Shown in pieces: positions 1 to 10,699 of a stretch of 64,000 nt of DNA (position 1 is its first letter; every line of letters begins with the position of its first letter). The stretch is from Linyphia triangularis (taxonomy: Eukaryota; Arthropoda; Arachnida; Araneae; Linyphiidae), in contig OZ021722.1 in the NCBI GenBank assembly GCA_963978545.1, forward strand, positions 248,001-312,000, read 5' to 3'. The notes beneath the pieces are model-generated. The model searched no databases and was not told the origin of the DNA. It saw nothing but the letters and a program-made list of their open reading frames with translations. A program made the translations under genes and the position numbers.

Positions 1-394
1 GTTAAGGTGTGCCCTACAAATCACAAATAAACCAGATTATTCAATTTTTGTTATTATTTCAAAATACTTCTTGATTCTTTAGCTTTCAAACGATACCAAC
101 CGGGTGAAAATATTCTTAATATTTTTTAAGTTACATTAAGCATTACAGTAAAAATTTTAGTTTCTATTTCGAAATATGGCATAAACAACAGTATATTTTT
201 AAGAACTTAACTTTAAATAATATGCTTTATGAATTAAATTAATAATTATATGTATTATTTATTTTCCTGAATGGCAACACTGTTCAACAGTAACTGTTTT
301 GAGTTGGTGTAATTTTGTTTACTTTTGTAAGTTTCACGTGCGTTTTATTTTTCTGATTATACTGCATTATTTTAACGATTTAATTTGATTTAAA
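1..394. other. AT-rich sequence without recognised gene
   Basis: I see no conserved coding stretch or bounded repeat here. It lies directly upstream of the MULE-like reading frame starting at 395, so it may contain that element's terminal inverted repeat and promoter, but no matching far end was found. It could equally be intron sequence of gene A, whose 5' exons must lie to the left of the window. Confidence 0.4.
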
Positions 395-870
395 ATGGGT
401 TCAAAATCACAAAGTCAACGTAATAAAAAAAGAAAGTATCATAACTGCTTACGTCCAAGTATTTCTATTGATGTAGAAACTATTCCTGAACAAACTTCTG
501 CTTCAATGAAAAAATTGAATAGCATTGCTGATACTCCAGCTAACAGTGACTCGCAAGGAGAGAGCTATATAGTGGAATTAGAGTGCCTGAATGTTTTAGT
601 TTCATTATTCAATTTTTCAAACTGCGCATAAAATACATTGTTTGTGAAAAGTGATGTTTCCAAGAAAATGGGTTGCGATGTTGAACTATACCTTGCTTGC
701 TACAACTGTGACTTTGCAAGTGAGCCTTGCACAACTTAAAAAAAACCACGGGTAGTTTTATGCTGTGAACAGGCGACGACAGATTGGATGTGGCCACCGA
801 GAAGCTAGTCATTTCAGGGATGAACTTGCCTCCTCCACCTTCTCCAAGCAGCATATAATAACCATATCAA
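395..870 (+). pseudogene. MULE-like transposase, N-terminal part (broken)
   Basis: The frame opens with a basic N-terminus (MGSKSQSQRNKKRKYHN) and is open to an in-frame TAA at 629-631. The same frame continues past that stop with a cysteine-spaced stretch (CDVELYLACYNCDFAS) to about 735. After a frame change, residues like CGHREA and MNLPPPPSP follow to about 870. From memory of the family, this order (basic start, zinc-ribbon-like Cys pairs, a G-x-G-H segment, then a proline-rich MNxPPPP motif) is that of Mutator-like transposases common in arthropod genomes. The catalytic part reappears at 3595-4200, beyond a Helitron. Stops and frameshifts make it a dead copy. Confidence 0.55.
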
Positions 871-1057
871 CTAAATGTTGTTCGACATGAGCGCCCCCAG
901 GATTATTTGCAGGGGGGAGCAGAACCATTTCGCTGGGTGCTAGACAACTTTTTATCGTTCATTTATGACAGCATAAATTAATTAATCTTTTTTCCTCCTA
1001 ATTTTAATCAGTTACATTTTTCACTCATTTTAATCATAATCATTTACATTTTAATCA

Positions 1058-1837
1058 TCTATATATTTAATAGGCAATACGTTTTTTGGGGTTAGTCCGT
1101 CCGCCTAAACTACTCAACCAATTTCATGATCAAGGTGTCATTTTAAAGGAAATAAGCTGTAGATTTGCCAAAACGTGCCAAAATAATTTATTAACACTTT
1201 ATTAATTAGTTAAATTTCAATATTTTTCATCATTAAGCTACTACAAAGCCTCAATGATTTTGAATATAAAAATGGCAACATCCTTAAGTAAACAAACCCA
1301 CTGCTCGGGGGTTCAACCAACCAACCAACCAACCGTTGCTAATTTTAAAGCTATCCTTACGTATGTAAACAACAAACCCTTTGCTAATTTTAAAGCTCTT
1401 TTTAAACTCTTCTTTTCAAAGTTGATTTTTTCTGTTTTTCTGAAGCATTTTTGTATTAGAGTAATTATTATTTTGAAGTATTTCTATCCAGAAAATGCCT
1501 CGCGTTGGACGCCGTTCTCTAACGGGGCGACTTATCAGAATAAATAAAAGATATTGGGACTGCAATGTAAGGGCATAACTAATGAAGTTTTAAGTCAGAA
1601 TGTTGGCGGATAGTATATTTAACTTTCTATTATGAAACTTGCAATTTGGGTGTTTTCTCTATTAGGCCTTACATTAAATTTATAAAAATTTGGTTAAATT
1701 TTTTATGGCTGGCAAACCTATTCGAGCGCAGCAAGATGTTTTAACCACAAATTCGAGCGGCAAAGCCGCTCAATCCGAGCGCAGCGAGGAATTTGGGGGT
1801 TGGCGAGCGTTAGCGAGCAGGGAGCGAAGTCCCCTAG
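1058..1837 (+). mobile_element. Non-autonomous Helitron
   Basis: It begins TCTATATATTTAATAGG followed by a typical Helitron-like 5' segment (GTCCGTCCGCCTAAACTAC). It ends in a small hairpin (GGGA...TCCC) followed directly by CTAG at 1834-1837. The flanking bases are A at 1057 and T at 1838, the A/T host dinucleotide expected for Helitron insertion, with no target-site duplication. Near the 3' end are GC-rich repeats with GAGCGGCAAAGCCGCTC, a perfect palindrome. No Rep/helicase is encoded, so it must have been moved in trans. It lies between the two halves of the MULE relic. The body also holds a CCAA microsatellite near 1316-1333. Confidence 0.75.
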
Positions 1838-3594
1838 TTTACATTTTAATTGCTTAAAAAAAAAAAAAATTTGAAATGAATACTAATTAAAAGTTTTAAA
1901 ACTAAAAGTCACAGAATGAATTTCTTGCAATTAGTTCAAATGCTGAATCAAAATTATAACATTTAAAGAGTATCTTGGATGTCATTGTTGAACAAAATTA
2001 TAAACTTTTAGCTCTAAATTTATATTGTTCGCGATTTGCAGAACATATTTGCATGGATAAGCATTGAAAATTGTAAAATAGTGTTTTTTATTTTGGAAAT
2101 ATCAAAATTAAAGCTTACCTCTGTTTTCCGAAATAAATTTCTTTCTTTCTTGGTCTTTTGAAATTTTTATTGCAAAAAATATTAGTGGAAGTGAAGTTGA
2201 ACTAAAGAGAAATAAGCCAGGGGTGTGAATCGGAACCCTGGTGTGTGATTGTCCGAATTGGGGAAATCCGAGGCACTAATTAATTTTAAGTGTTTACTGT
2301 TGCTCTATTTTATAAATTAATGAAATCTATTCATATTGAGTTATATCATTAAACACTAGGCACAACAACTAGTTCTCAAACATTTACGTTACAACCGTAC
2401 TCTGGTAAAATATGCAAAAAGGCACAAAATATTAGTAGTTTTTTTCTGCAATGAAAGAAACATGTACCTAAAAAATACAAGTAAAAAAAAACCTTAGTCC
2501 ATTCTACGAAACACTCAACGGAAATCTAAAACAGAATTTAGTAACTCAATCATTTCCAAAAGCAATAAATTTCTAGGAATTTCACACCGGAAATAATTCA
2601 GACCTCCCGCTCTGTAGCTCTCAACCGAAATTTTCACATTATGCTAACCGATTTCTTTTCTCATATTTTTTCTAATAAATCCCATGTCGCCGAAAAAGAT
2701 AAATCGATTCCTTCTCTCAGCAAAAGAAAAAAAAAATCCAATTCAAGAACAAGTACAAATATGCCAAGTATAAAAAATAATACCACAAACCACAAAGCTA
2801 GAGTGAACGTTACTATATTTCTTTATTCAAAACGGAAGTAAAAAATTTTAGTTTTCCTAAAAAAAAATAATGTAAGAGACGTTACTCTACAAACCAAATT
2901 TAAATCATAAAAGAGCAAATTGATATTATTCGTTTTGTTGTGTGGCTGCTTTCTAATAAATTGTTACTTTAGAGCATTGCACAAAAGACGCGTTTCTTAA
3001 CTTAGTGTCTTGTATCATTTATCAAGTGAAATAGAATGTAATCGAGACAGCGAGTGTAAAAATTAACGATATTAGAAGTTTTTTCTGTGAAAAACGCAAA
3101 ACTGATGATTCGTTAACCAAATCAGATACCATTACGGATCATCAAAACGAGTCGATCATCAATAAAAAAAACTATTTCCTGATAAAAAAGTGGAAGTTTT
3201 GTTTTCACCATTACACAGAAACAGTGCAATAAAACATACAAACTGCTCAACCGAATTCTGAAAATAGGTCTCATGGTATCTGATGGGTAATAATACAAAA
3301 GCTAAACAATTTCAGAGAATTGAGAGATCAATACAAAGGGTGCAACTAAAGATAAAAGTATAACTTCTGCTAAAGAATTCAAAATATGTTCCTTCACAAT
3401 AATCCACCAAGCGCTATATAGTCGCCAACAAAGTCGCAATATTAAACAATTAAAAAAAAAATAAGAAAACTTAAATAGAAGCAATTACTAATGCACATCT
3501 TAACAACGAAAGTTTTTTTTAAATAACACTTGATTATTTCTTGTGAATTTATAGCTTTTAAAAGAATTTTATTATCCAAATCTAGGGGGTGCAA
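1838..3594. other. AT-rich filler between MULE fragments
   Basis: No convincing gene was found. A 66-codon open frame at 2641-2841 is Lys/Ser/Asn-rich and ends in a poly-A-like context, so it looks like chance. If both MULE fragments belong to one copy, this span plus the Helitron is later insertion or decayed middle sequence. Confidence 0.4.
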
Positions 3595-4200
3595 GTGTAC
3601 CCTCCTTGGGGCGCCCATGTTGTTCGACCACTTGCGGATTTCTGCACGAGAATTTCTGCACATCGTGTTCATCAATTTAATGGAAATACAGAATGCGGTG
3701 TTTCTGTAGATGGCACAGGCGAGGCTACTCCTCGCTAAATGGAGTAATTTATGCTATTTCCATCGATACTGGTGAAGTGCTAAACATCGAGGTTATGCAA
3801 AGGACTGCATTGGCTGCCGCACAAAAGACGAAACAACTACCAATCATTGATAGCAAGCCACAAGTGCTCCATTAACTATAGGTGTGGCTCCAACATATGG
3901 AACCAGCAGAACGAATTTTTCTTCGTTCGTTGAAAGCTAGAGAATATGTAGATTTTTATGGTGACTGAGATGCTGTGAGCTAACTGCTCAGGGAAAGTGA
4001 TAAAAAAGAAAGAATGTATAGTACTAGAAGCTACTACTACTAGAAGCGACTTGGAACTGCCCTAAGGAAACTCAAAAAGACGGTACGAGGTATCGGAGGA
4101 AAAGGAAAGTTGACTGATTTCAAAATAAATACCATGCGAAACTATTTTGGAATCGCTCTACGGAACAACACTGAATCGGAGCAGAAAATGTCGGATGCAA
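3595..4200 (+). pseudogene. MULE-like transposase, catalytic-region fragment (broken)
   Basis: Around 3692 the + strand reads CGVSVDGTG, then after a frameshift RGYSSLNGVIYAISIDTGEV, matching the family pattern VSVDGTWxxRGxSSLNGV in which the D of DGT starts the catalytic core. Further on (about 4045-4190) a shifted frame reads GTALRKLKKTVRGIGGKGKL followed by TDFKINTMRNYFGIALRN, also a family pattern. Several frameshifts and a stop after the first block show it is inactive. It sits about 240 bp upstream of gene A exon 4438-4604, inside the preceding gene A intron. Family assignment is from motif memory, not a search. Confidence 0.6.
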
Positions 4201-4437
4201 ATATTCTAATTTATTTACCATTTTTTACTCCTTCATATTAAAAACGCAGACCAATATAGAAAAGTGTAGCGTAAATATTGAATGATTCAGATTATATTTC
4301 GATTTTTGTGCAAATGCTTATGGTTCCGCCCGATGCTGCCAACTTTCCATCATACAAGATAAAAGCATTCCACTATTTTATCTATTTGTTTGTTTATATA
4401 CTTTGTAATTCCCACTACATTTCTGTCTCGACTTCAG

Positions 4438-4604
4438 GGCGCGGTATTGGGATTGTTGTCAGGAATCGCCATTTCTGGGTGGATAAGTTTCGGGGCGTCT
4501 TCTCATGGTCCCGCCCCTCACTGGCTTCCCGTTTCGACCGACGCCTGTTCCAACCAGACAGACCCGTCACTTGTCACGCATTCCAACTTCACACTTTTTC
4601 CTGA
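4438..4604 (+). CDS. Gene A (SLC5 sodium/solute symporter), internal exon
   Basis: This is the first gene A exon in the window, 167 nt, bounded by a pyrimidine tract with CAG at 4435-4437 and a GTAAGT donor at 4605. It begins in phase 0 with GAVLGLLSGIAISGWISFGA, a late transmembrane helix of the SLC5/SSS family (compare the GALLGLLSG helix of SLC5A8-type monocarboxylate transporters). An extracellular loop follows with an NQTDPS site and NFT, both possible N-glycosylation sequons. It ends in phase 2 (FPE split). The family couples Na+ entry to uptake of small organic solutes or anions at the plasma membrane; the substrate cannot be read here. It corresponds in position and phase to gene B exon 45284-45432. 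Earlier exons are outside the window. Confidence 0.88.
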
Positions 4605-4697
4605 GTAAGTTACTCACATTGAAACATTTTTATTCCAATGAACTTTTAAAATTATAATTTTTACATATTTAAAAGATTTATTTTTATTTTTAACAGA

Positions 4698-4737
<40 letters not shown>

Positions 4738-5208
4738 TATAATATACTCTAAACTTTTAGACATCGTATAAATAAAATATTTTTGGAAAAAAATAAATAT
4801 TGTACCTACAGGTAAAAAAAAATTGTATAAAAAAGACAATTAACAATTCAACATTTATATTTGTAAAAAAAAAAAGTTTATATTTAATTAAAAAATCCAA
4901 GCTTTTTGTAAAATAGGTCTTTAGAATAACAACAACAAAATAATAATAATAATAATAATTTCATTTATATTTGCTGGATGTTTTTGTATTTTGTGTTGTG
5001 TGGTAATTCTAAAAAACACGAACTGAGAAAATACATTTGAAACATCGTAGGAGCTATTGTAGCTGTGATGACTTATACTTAAAAAAATACAATTTTTATG
5101 CAATTGCAGTTATCGGATGAGTTCAAAAACTCGCCAGAATAATGAAAAGGTTTCAAAGATTATAAACAAGCAAAAAATAGAAAATCGATATTTTTAATTT
5201 TTTGTGTA

Positions 5209-5220
5209 AAAACAAGGGGT
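5209..5220. repeat. LINE target-site duplication, left copy
   Basis: AAAACAAGGGGT occurs here and again at 10019-10030. It flanks the LINE exactly, and the uninterrupted 29628-30309 copy of the host MITE carries the motif once, so it is a target-site duplication made on integration. Confidence 0.9.
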
Positions 5221-5294
5221 TATAGTCATAGTAATGGGGGAGGTCAACTGAGCCTAGGTGCTGATTCCACAATGGGAATATTGCACCTACCCCT

Positions 5295-8200
5295 TTATTT
5301 TACGACACCCTTGTCAGAAAAGGTCAAAAGGCTTTTGACAGGTTCCTCGTGGATTGTATCAAGTTCTGTTCCAAGACCTAAGTTTGAGTGCCTAATGTGA
5401 AGAAGAGCTTCCCATTCAAAAAGTATATGGTGAGCGGTTTCCTTCACCTGCATTTCCTACATAAAAGTTCATCATTAAAGATTCTCATTCTATGAAGGTG
5501 TTTTCTTAGGTAATAGTGACCTGTAAGAAATCCAACTATCACCCTCATCTTATCCCTGCTAAGACGCAGGATCTGAGATGATAGTTTCATGGAAGGTTCC
5601 TGGATCATAAGCCTCGCATGTTTTTGATCGGTGGTTTGTTTCCACCTTTTTGGGGTTTCTTTAAGCATTTTTTTTTATATCACCCTTTTTGCAGTAGTCT
5701 TAGAGATCCCTCAAAAAGGTTCAGGGCTTGAAGGTAGGTCTGCAGTTCCCAGTTTAGCAAGCTTATCTGCAGTTTCGTTTCCTTCTATACCAATATATCC
5801 TGGCACCCATATAAGAAGGATCCTATTATGGTTCCCCAAGTCTTGTAGAAGGTTTCTGCATACCCAAACAAGTTTGGAGCTTATTTGAAATGAGTTTATT
5901 GCCTTTAAAGCTTCTTGACTGTCGCTAAATATGTAGATCTTCCTATTTGAGTAGGATCTTCTAAAACATTCACGTAGACAGTAAATGATGGCAAGCAGTT
6001 CCGCTTGAAATACTGTGGCATGTTTTTCTAGTCTGCGGGCAATCCTTACATTAGGTCTAAACCCACAGATTCCAGCACCTGCCTTTTCGCTCTGTTTGGA
6101 ATCTGTCTACCACACAATATCTCCATTTGTAAGCTTGTAGTTTTCCTCTCTCCATTTCTCTCTTAAATCAATAAGTACCTTGAAGGGTCTATGAAAGAGG
6201 AATCTAGTCTGCATGATGACAGAGGGCATCAAAAGTATAGGGTCAAAGAATTTTTGGTTAATGCTAGTGTGGGACACTTGACTGGCAAAATTCATCCACA
6301 ATCCAGCATTTTACAGTCTGTAAGAGCTTCTTCTGGCAACACCACTGATGAAGATATCAAGTGGAACAACAGAAAGAATAGTTTCCATGGCTATGGTGGG
6401 AGTAGAGAACACAGCACCTGTTATACTCAAACAGGCAGCTCTTTGAAGGCTATCTAGCTTGGTCTTAACAGTCAATTGTTCCGTCTTTTTCCACCAGACC
6501 ACTGCAGCATAAGTCACAATAGGTAGGCCATAGTATAAAGCCAATCGTTCATCCTTGGCTTTAGACCCCATGATTTACCAAGAACTCTTCTACATCGTAG
6601 AAGACGTAGTAACTTTTGCTTGGTTTATTTTGCTTTTCAAATGCTGATTCCAGGTTAATTTAGTGTCCAGTATAACTCCCAAGTATTTAACCTCATTCAG
6701 CATATTTACTTATTCCCCCAACAGGGTAGGTATATCTCTTTCGTCAATGCAGGTTCTTCTTCGTGTAAATGGGACAAGAGTAGTCTTTTGAGGATTTACT
6801 CCCAAATTCTTCTCACAATACCATCTTGCGATTCTGTTCAGGGTCCCCTGCATGATATTAGTCACTGTTTTTTCATCTATGCCCTATATGTAGACGACGA
6901 TGTCGTCTGCATATCCTTGAGCATAAATGCCGCTTTGATTGAGGTCTGCTATTAGGTCATCAACCACCAGGTTCCATAACAGAGGGGAGAGAACTCCTCC
7001 CTGAGGGCATCCCCTAGTGGATCTAGCCTCAAGTGTTGCCCCAAACAACTCGGTTGTAATAATTCTGTCTGCAAGCAAGAAGTTTATCCAGTTGCAGATT
7101 AGTGGTTCAATAGCTCTGCCAGCAGCAGCAGCAGTGATTGAGTTAAAAGAGGTATTATCAAAAGCACTCTCAATATCTAAGAAAGCTGCCAAAGCCATTT
7201 CCTTGTACTGCAGGGTCTTTTCAATCTTTACATCCAGGTGTTGCAAAGCCATCTCTGTAGATTTACCTGATTGATAGGCAAATTGGTTCTTATGAAGAGG
7301 TCTGGTGCTCCTCAATACATCCATGATGTGTCTCAATTATCTTTTCCATGCACTTAAGTATGAAAGATGATAGACTAATAGGACGAAAGTTCTTAGCCTG
7401 GTCATATTGGTTTTTTCAAGGTGTGGGCAGAAAGACTATCCTGGCCTTTTTCCATTGTCTAGGGATGTATTCAAGAGCCAGACTGGCTCTGAACATTTTG
7501 CACAGGATCTGTGAGATGAGTTCAGCCGATTTCTGAAGCAAAATCCCCTCTGGTCTTGGAGTTTTATATGCCATGGAGTTTATAGCCCATAATACCTGTT
7601 TAACAGTAAAGAATTTCTTGGCAGCTATCCAATTTTCCCTCCTCACCTTTATGGAAATCCCAAGGGAGAGGAGTTGGCCAGTCTTAGTATAGCCACCGGA
7701 ATTATTTGTAAGAGTCTCCACCAAAATTGGCGTATCTCTTTTAAGAATTTTATGGAGTCTAGCGCCTTCAGCAGTACTTTCAACTGAATCACAGAACTAC
7801 CTCCATGAATCCCTTTTGGCCATTCGAACAGCTTTGTTGTGTTCTGCAAGTAGGCACTTATATTCTTCCCACTTACTTGAAAAGTTTCCTTACTGCCTTT
7901 CTCTGCCTCAAGAGATCTTGGTTCCACCAAGAGTTTGGTTGTTTACCCTTTCTCATAAGCAGAGGACAGTTATTTATATATGACATGTGGATAGCCTACT
8001 GCAGACCGTCTGCAAGCAGTTCCAGATCATAAGTGTCATAGATTTTTTGGGAAAAGTCCTCCAGGTAGTTCTGGAGTTCATTATTGAATAAAGTCCAGTT
8101 CGTCCTTTTGGGATCCCTAAACGTTTTTTCCCAGTGATATTTGGATTTCAATAAAAAATGGATAAATTGATGGTCTGCCATTGAAGGTTTCTCATCAACA

Positions 8201-8817
8201 TGCTCATCATCAATATAACTACTTAGTTCTGGACTGGCTAAGGTTATGTCAAGTACTTCCTTTCTTACACTAGTAATGAAGGTCGGTTTATTTCCTACAT
8301 TTGAAATATCTAGGTTATTTTTAAGTATAAAGTCTAAGAGTAACTCACCTCTGTCAGTGATTTTTGAGCTGCCCCAGATTGTGTAGTGTGCATTCACATC
8401 ACAACCAAGAAGCTGTCCTGATTGTTGTTCTGCACACACAGTCAACAATCTCTTCAGCTCTGCGCTCACATGATCTTTTTCTGCATATGGCAAGTACCCA
8501 GAGCCTATCAAGATTTCTTTGGTTCTCCCGCCATTATGAAGTGTTTTCTTAGCAACTGCTAAGTCCCGAGAACAAAGTTCATGAATCCGCAGTGCATTAG
8601 TGTTGTTGTTACAAAGCAAACAAGCTCTTGGAGAAGAGCTCGCAAAATCATAAATCAACTTACCTCCACAGTCCCTTAATCCCTTGATGCCTTTTTTATA
8701 CAGCCAGGGTTCTTGAATTAGGGCAATGTGGATTCCCTCAGTCCGGAAGATTCCACTGAGGTTGGCAGCAGCAAGTCTTTTATGCTGGAGGTTGATCTGC
8801 AGAAGCTTCAGTGGCAT
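5295..8817 (-). pseudogene. LINE ORF2: endonuclease, reverse transcriptase, RNase H
   Basis: The reading frame starts at 8817 with MPLKLLQINLQHKRLAAANL and an intact 273-codon endonuclease domain (IALIQEPWL, GCDVNAHYTIWGS, ADHQFIHF) to a stop at 7996. A Trp-rich linker (NSWWNQDL) follows in a broken frame. The reverse transcriptase lies at about 7724-6700 with AFLDIESAFDN (motif A), GCPQGGVLSPLLWNLVVDDL (motif B) and YADDIV (motif C). Near 6571-6311 is a thumb-like region (LYYGLPIVTYAAVVWW). RNase H runs about 6090-5690 with AELLAI, SDSQEAL and GNETADKLA. The C-terminus has CRKC...ETAHHILF, a zinc-knuckle pattern whose expected last cysteine reads Trp. It ends at the TAA at 5295-5297. Several frameshifts and stops are present. 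Confidence 0.85.
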
Positions 8818-8842
8818 GTTCAGAGGTAGCAGCAGCAGATGG

Positions 8843-9753
8843 TTATTCCAGAATTCTGGCCTGCACTTGGGTAAAGCCTAAGTAAAATTTACTTTCTCTA
8901 CCGATCAAGGTATTGGCATCTTGTTCTGGAACGTTTACGACAATGGTTCTTCCCTCATTACCAGATTTCTGATTGAGGATTCCCCATTCTGTGGCAGTTA
9001 GTCCTCCGTTCTGATCTTCTACTTTCTGAAGAATCTCTTAGCCGGATATCTTGTTGTAAATAGCTGGGATCCGAGCTATGAATTTGAATGTTTTGACGAT
9101 CCTACGTGCTTCGTCAACAAGGGGCAGGCCGTTCCATGGTGACATTTCTCTAACAGTTCTGGTCAGCCATTGACTACTGTTAGAGTCGTCACAGATGATG
9201 ATAAAGGCCCCTCCTTCCAGACGATAATATTTGAATTGAGGTCCAGTTCCCGAGGGAATGCCCTCAATTCTATCCATTGCATCTAGTTAGAAGGACGTCA
9301 GCTGGTATTCTGACAGTTTCTGGTCTGGATATCATTTCACGAAAGCTGCCATCTTCACAGCTGATAAAGTATCACTGTAAATCGGGTCTGTCTCGTCAAC
9401 GGGTTTGGTCCTTTTTTTTCTTCTTTTTTTTTGGCTTTTTTCTCTTCAGAGGAGGGAGTGCTACCATCCGACCTTGGCCATTTGGTAGAGGGTCTGATTT
9501 GGGTCTGTGTCTCCTTTCCTCTTGGAGGGGTTTGAGCTTTGGGCTTTGGCCTTTTTTCTTCCCAGGTGCCCTTGGCAAATTTCCTCTCTTTAGTCGGCCG
9601 TTTTTTGGCTGCCCCAGAGATTATTTTCTTCTGTAGGTTGATTCTATCAAGCCACTGGTGCAGAAGATTGGGTCTCCTTCAAGATCAGGATTTCTTCCTC
9701 GTTGGAATCAGTGCTTTTTTTTCCCCCTCTTCCCCTTTTTCATTTGTATCCAT
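8843..9753 (-). pseudogene. LINE ORF1, DUF4780-like RNA-binding protein
   Basis: A candidate start ATG lies at 9753 (MDTNEKGEEGEKK), followed by an acidic then very Lys-rich stretch (9578-9396, run of seven Lys). The C-terminal half (9277 to 8843) reads RLEGGAFIIICDDSNSSQWL, then KFIARIP, and ends in YLGFTQVQARILE. This matches what I recall as a DUF4780-like domain of arthropod LINE ORF1 proteins. A homopolymer frameshift near 9720 and an in-frame TAA at about 9038-9040 break it. The stop at 8843 is 26 nt upstream of the ORF2 start, a normal bicistronic spacing. No CCHC knuckles are seen. Confidence 0.6.
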
Positions 9754-10098
9754 AGAAGGTTGTATTATTCGCAGGAAGTATGCAGTCCACTCCGCCAGAG
9801 CCTGCATGCCAGAGTAAGGCAAATTACTCCTAGAGGTCGCCAAGCACTCTAGGAGGTTCCGTTAAAGACACCACTCAACCGTTGGTGCCATCAGCACGGG
9901 TCGCTTTATGATGACGGGACCTGGTCCACGTCCCCTTATTCAATATTCGGGAGATATCCTGAGTAAGTTTCGGCTCAGGACTATCCTCCCCCTGCAAACG
10001 CAGAGCTCATGCCCGAGGAAAACAAGGGGTACCAAAAGTCCCCATTAAGTCTTAGATGGTTATTTTTAAAGACTTGTCAGAAGTGGTGTGTCTGGTTT

Positions 10099-10530
10099 AT
10101 ATTGCTTTGCAAAGTTTCTGTATATAATTGTGAATAGTGGCGTAAAATTTCTATTTTATTTTATTTGTTGACAGGGATAATATAAGTTAAAAAGGTGGCA
10201 AGATCTAAATTATTCGGGAAATTTCGAAGACGTTTCCATCACGTGATTGATTGACTGGATTTTTCTGCAAATATCTGAGGCGAAGCTATAAAAAGGGACG
10301 ATGGATAGAATCGGGCGATCAGTTGCCTTTTAGAAGCTGTTTTGAAATTATTTGATCTTTTGTTTACTTTCGTGGTGTCTGGATTATCGCTGTATACAAA
10401 GTTGTATGCACCAAGGCTTATGTTGAAGCTGGATTTTGAGTTTACTGTTATTTGGAGAAGCCTTCGAAAGAAGTATGAATTATAGTTCAGTAAAAACTGC
10501 TTCATCATTTCCTCGATTTCATTATTAAAA
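10099..10530 (+). repeat. Diverged solo LTR beside a splice acceptor
   Basis: It aligns along its length with the solo LTRs at 57266-57699 and 31422-31903 and with 43713-44128. Shared landmarks, in order, are TTTGTTTACTTTCG, TTATCGCTGT, a Cys/Gly-neutral body and CATCATTTCCTCG near the end. It contains CTATAAAAAGGGACG at about 10287, a TATA-box-like promoter core. The ends are decayed and no target duplication is readable. It stops about 20 bp before the gene A acceptor at 10552, so the polypyrimidine tract of that exon follows directly on LTR sequence. Confidence 0.65.
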
Positions 10531-10552
10531 GGTGTTTGTTTTTTTCTTCCAG

Positions 10553-10665
10553 GGATGATATTTTCCCATTGTATAGAATATCCTACATGTGGTTTGCCCC
10601 CATCGGACTGTGTTCGGCGATTATAATCGGTTACATCGCCAGCATTATTATAAATACTTTAAAAG
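10553..10665 (+). CDS. Gene A (SLC5), transmembrane exon
   Basis: 113 nt between TTTCTTCCAG and a GTAAGC donor. It completes the split Glu codon of the preceding exon and encodes DDIFPLYRISYMWFAPIGLC followed by a hydrophobic run to NTLK, a full membrane helix (I/L/A/G-rich, about 22 residues). The YxWF motif before the helix is shared with gene B exon 36510-36613 (FPIAYMWFSTITLL). Entry phase 2 and exit phase 1 are the same in both genes. In the family this is the last transmembrane helix before the cytosolic tail. Confidence 0.88.
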
Positions 10666-10699
10666 GTAAGCCCCACAAATATCGTTAATTTGTACTTTC

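Larger units (their letters stand above)
5221..10018 (-). mobile_element. Near full-length non-LTR retrotransposon (I/R1/Jockey group)
   Basis: A 4798-bp element on the - strand with ORF1 then ORF2, flanked by a perfect 12-bp duplication (5209-5220, 10019-10030). ORF2 has an apurinic-type endonuclease, reverse transcriptase, RNase H and a C-terminal Cys/His knuckle. This domain set is found in I, R1, LOA and related clades of LINEs. There is no poly-A tail at the 3' end (low coordinates), where the element stops with an ACTATGACTATA-like sequence. Both ends being present makes it essentially full length. Frameshifts and stops in both ORFs make it inactive now. It lies in the gene A intron, antisense to the gene. 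Confidence 0.85.
4640..10048 (+). mobile_element. TTAA-type MITE copy split by a LINE
   Basis: Sequence 4640-5220 and 10031-10048 together form one copy of a dispersed element also present at 27840-28500 and, inverted, at 29628-30309. The right terminus is intact (ACAAGGGGTACC... CCCCATTAA). The left terminus is degraded a few dozen bases after the gene A donor. The left part includes a (TA)n run at about 4700-4735. The intact copy at 29628-30309 is bounded by TTAA on both sides, the piggyBac-type target. A 4798-bp LINE interrupts it after ACAAGGGGT and duplicates 12 bp. No coding capacity is visible in the MITE itself. Confidence 0.75.

Noticed and set aside
609..854. 81-codon open frame on the - strand
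   Set aside because: It lies antisense over the MULE-like coding remnant and has no motif; a shadow frame.
2641..2841. 66-codon + strand frame starting with ATG
   Set aside because: Composition is Lys/Ser/Asn-rich as expected from AT-rich DNA, with no homology seen and no splice or element context.
5631..9852. Several + strand open frames of 60-119 codons
   Set aside because: They are all antisense to the LINE ORF1/ORF2, and their openness follows from the codon structure of the real frames.
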